From positions 124,001 to 188,000 of the forward strand of contig JBMNMS010000001.1 of the NCBI GenBank assembly GCA_050953445.1: DNA of 64,000 nucleotides, given 5' to 3'. Each line of letters begins with the position of its first letter. Within the stretch, counting starts at the first letter, position 1. The DNA comes from JBMNMS01 sp050953445 (lineage in GTDB: Bacteria; Bacillota; Clostridia; Peptostreptococcales; Anaerovoracaceae). The notes under the pieces are model-generated. The model saw only the letters and a list, made by a program, of their open reading frames with translations, was not told the origin of the DNA and ran no database searches. Made by a program: the position numbers and the translations under genes. Of this stretch, positions 62,601-64,000 are shown in pieces.

Positions 62601-64000
62601 TCACCGCTTTCGGGTGATTTTCATCATTTCCAAAAATTCTGTCTTGTTAACCACATTCATTTTAGTGTAAATGTTTTTAATATGGGTCTTCACTGTATTT
62701 TCACTTATAAACAGCTCCTGCCCGATCATTTTATAGGTTCGACCTCCTAATAATAGCCTGGCAATCTCAGCCTCCCTGCCGGTAAGTCCAAAAACCTCCA
62801 TAAAATCCGGTTCCCTCTCCCTAACCTCCTCCTTGCTGTCAACCTCCTCCCTTGCACTGCCTCTGTTCTTCGTCAAGCCAATTAAAAACGCCTGATTTTT
62901 GATCAATCTGGACAGTTCATCATAAAGTTTGGGAAGTACAAGAAGGGAGATAAGTACTATGCCCAATGCAATTGACACGCTTATTTGCTCTGGCATGATG
63001 TTAAGAGCACTGCACATGGCGTAGCCAAAGAAAACCCCTAATACATTTGCCGAAAGTCCTATGCCGAATATTTTTATCGGATTGTTGGTAAATGCCAGCA
63101 TCTCACCCAAAATGACCCACCAAAACAGGTCGCATATACCGAAGGCTCCTAACATAAAAGTATCTATTATGACATAACTTAAAGCTGATTTGTCTAATAA
63201 ATAAAAAAGAATATAGGCGAAGCCTATCATAGCCACCGCCATATATAAAACATAGGAACGGTTTATCCTTTCAGGCAACTTTTTCAAAAGGAAAATGGTT
63301 CCTATGTATGGAACAGCCCAATAAAAACTAATCAGCTGCACATGATGGGAAAAAGCAGGGTTTACAATATTGTACATCATCCCCGAATCTATCGTGATTA
63401 AAGCTATAAAAAGATATAACAGTATCAACGATTTTTTCAACAAAGGCATATGCCTTTCTTTTTCATCCTCCCCCCTTTGAACCTGGCTGTTGGCCGATTT
63501 TTTATCCATCAGAAAAAAATAAAAAGAAATCAAAAGCATCATAAGAGAAACTGATATTCCCAGATATGTGGATATGTTTGCGGATATCACATTAATAATT
63601 ATCATTCCTACATTAGAATATATTATGATGTTGGCCGCAGCTTGAAGCTTTTCATTGGATGTTTTATACCCTTTGAAATATATTCCCCAACAAGCTATAA
63701 CAGTTCCTGCTACAAAGGAAAGCACTATCATAGATATTTGCCACAATATAGGGGATTTGATGAAAAACACAGCCGTCCCAACGATAGACAGGATTATGGA
63801 TGCCTCTATCGCCAGCCTCGCCTTCTCCATTGTTTTTATGTAAAACCCGGTAACAATGAGGCCTGAAATAGTTGCAAGAAGAGTTAAACCGGTAACGAAG
63901 CCCGTGGATTCTATTTGCATTTCTACTGCATGAGCGTTCATTGCCTGCCCCATAAATACTATTGCTAATGTCCATGCGGAAAAAAGCGAGAAAAAAACCA
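62601..64000 (-). CDS. membrane-embedded LuxR-family transcriptional regulator, 5' end beyond the window
   Basis: The visible part is 465 residues. The reading frame stays open from the candidate ATG at 63953 to the edge and encodes more of a hydrophobic helix ('SLFSAWTLAIVFMGQAMNA'), so the true start is outside the window. Residues up to ~360 form about a dozen membrane helices like a major-facilitator fold. A charged linker leads to a C-terminal LuxR helix-turn-helix with 'LTGREAEIARLLLGGRTYKM' and 'ISENTVKTHIKNIYTKMNV'. Such MFS-LuxR fusions sense something at the membrane and activate nearby genes. It stands two genes upstream of the giant surface operon, whose promoter carries LuxR-box-like dyads. 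Confidence 0.88.
   Translation of the reverse strand, partial: VFFSLFSAWTLAIVFMGQAMNAHAVEMQIESTGFVTGLTLLATISGLIVTGFYIKTMEKARLAIEASIILSIVGTAVFFIKSPILWQISMIVLSFVAGTVIACWGIYFKGYKTSNEKLQAAANIIIYSNVGMIIINVISANISTYLGISVSLMMLLISFYFFLMDKKSANSQVQRGEDEKERHMPLLKKSLILLYLFIALITIDSGMMYNIVNPAFSHHVQLISFYWAVPYIGTIFLLKKLPERINRSYVLYMAVAMIGFAYILFYLLDKSALSYVIIDTFMLGAFGICDLFWWVILGEMLAFTNNPIKIFGIGLSANVLGVFFGYAMCSALNIMPEQISVSIALGIVLISLLVLPKLYDELSRLIKNQAFLIGLTKNRGSAREEVDSKEEVREREPDFMEVFGLTGREAEIARLLLGGRTYKMIGQELFISENTVKTHIKNIYTKMNVVNKTEFLEMMKITRKR

Overview
The window looks like chromosome from an anaerobic, spore-forming Clostridia-type Firmicute. Evidence: strong AGGAGG ribosome sites, many S-layer (SLH) and copper-amine-oxidase 'stalk' surface proteins, a Gin-like sporulation anti-sigma gene, a Gram-positive LexA box on dinB, an ECF vitamin transporter, paired MinD/ferredoxin ATPases, C_GCAxxG_C_C and bacterioferritin proteins. 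No phage, insertion sequence, rRNA or CRISPR array is visible.

Layout. 1-3.2 kb (minus): a stalk protein cut by the left edge and an SLH-anchored MACPF/perforin-domain protein. 3.2-3.7 kb: a palindromic element, tRNA-Gly(CCC) and an unannotated 35-residue Cys/His-rich microprotein with its own terminator. 3.7-9.4 kb (minus): a four-gene operon encoding an SLH-anchored alpha/alpha-toroid protein, a DUF4430 protein, EcfT, and a single polypeptide joining two ECF ATPases to an S component. It resembles a bacterial split version of intrinsic factor/transcobalamin coupled to an importer. 9.6-12 kb: isochorismatase-family hydrolase, hotdog thioesterase, diguanylate cyclase. 12.2-15.1 kb (plus): DUF5320, DUF134, NifX-like and two MinD-ferredoxin ATPases behind a sigma-A-type promoter with two identical palindromes. 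15.2-25 kb: mixed housekeeping and stress genes, including a LexA-controlled dinB, bacterioferritin, macrodomain protein, a second diguanylate cyclase, MgtC, an atypical sirtuin and a Gin-like protein.

25.4-61.9 kb (minus) is the outstanding part: three closely spaced genes over 36.5 kb. The first encodes a secreted protein of 9,284 residues (about 1 MDa) with Ig/FN3/PKD/CARDB-type repeats and a C-terminal type-I dockerin. The next two each start with a cohesin-like domain; one continues into stalk repeats and the other, 2,484 residues, into MBG/YDG-type repeats and three C-terminal SLH domains. I infer that the dockerin of the giant protein docks onto these partners and that the SLH protein fixes the complex to the cell wall, a cellulosome-like attachment without visible catalytic enzymes. 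Directly upstream are a small membrane protein gene and a membrane-embedded LuxR-type regulator (5' end beyond the right edge). The region ahead of the giant gene carries LuxR-box-like dyads, one centred near -43 of the predicted promoter, suggesting the neighbouring regulator controls the complex.
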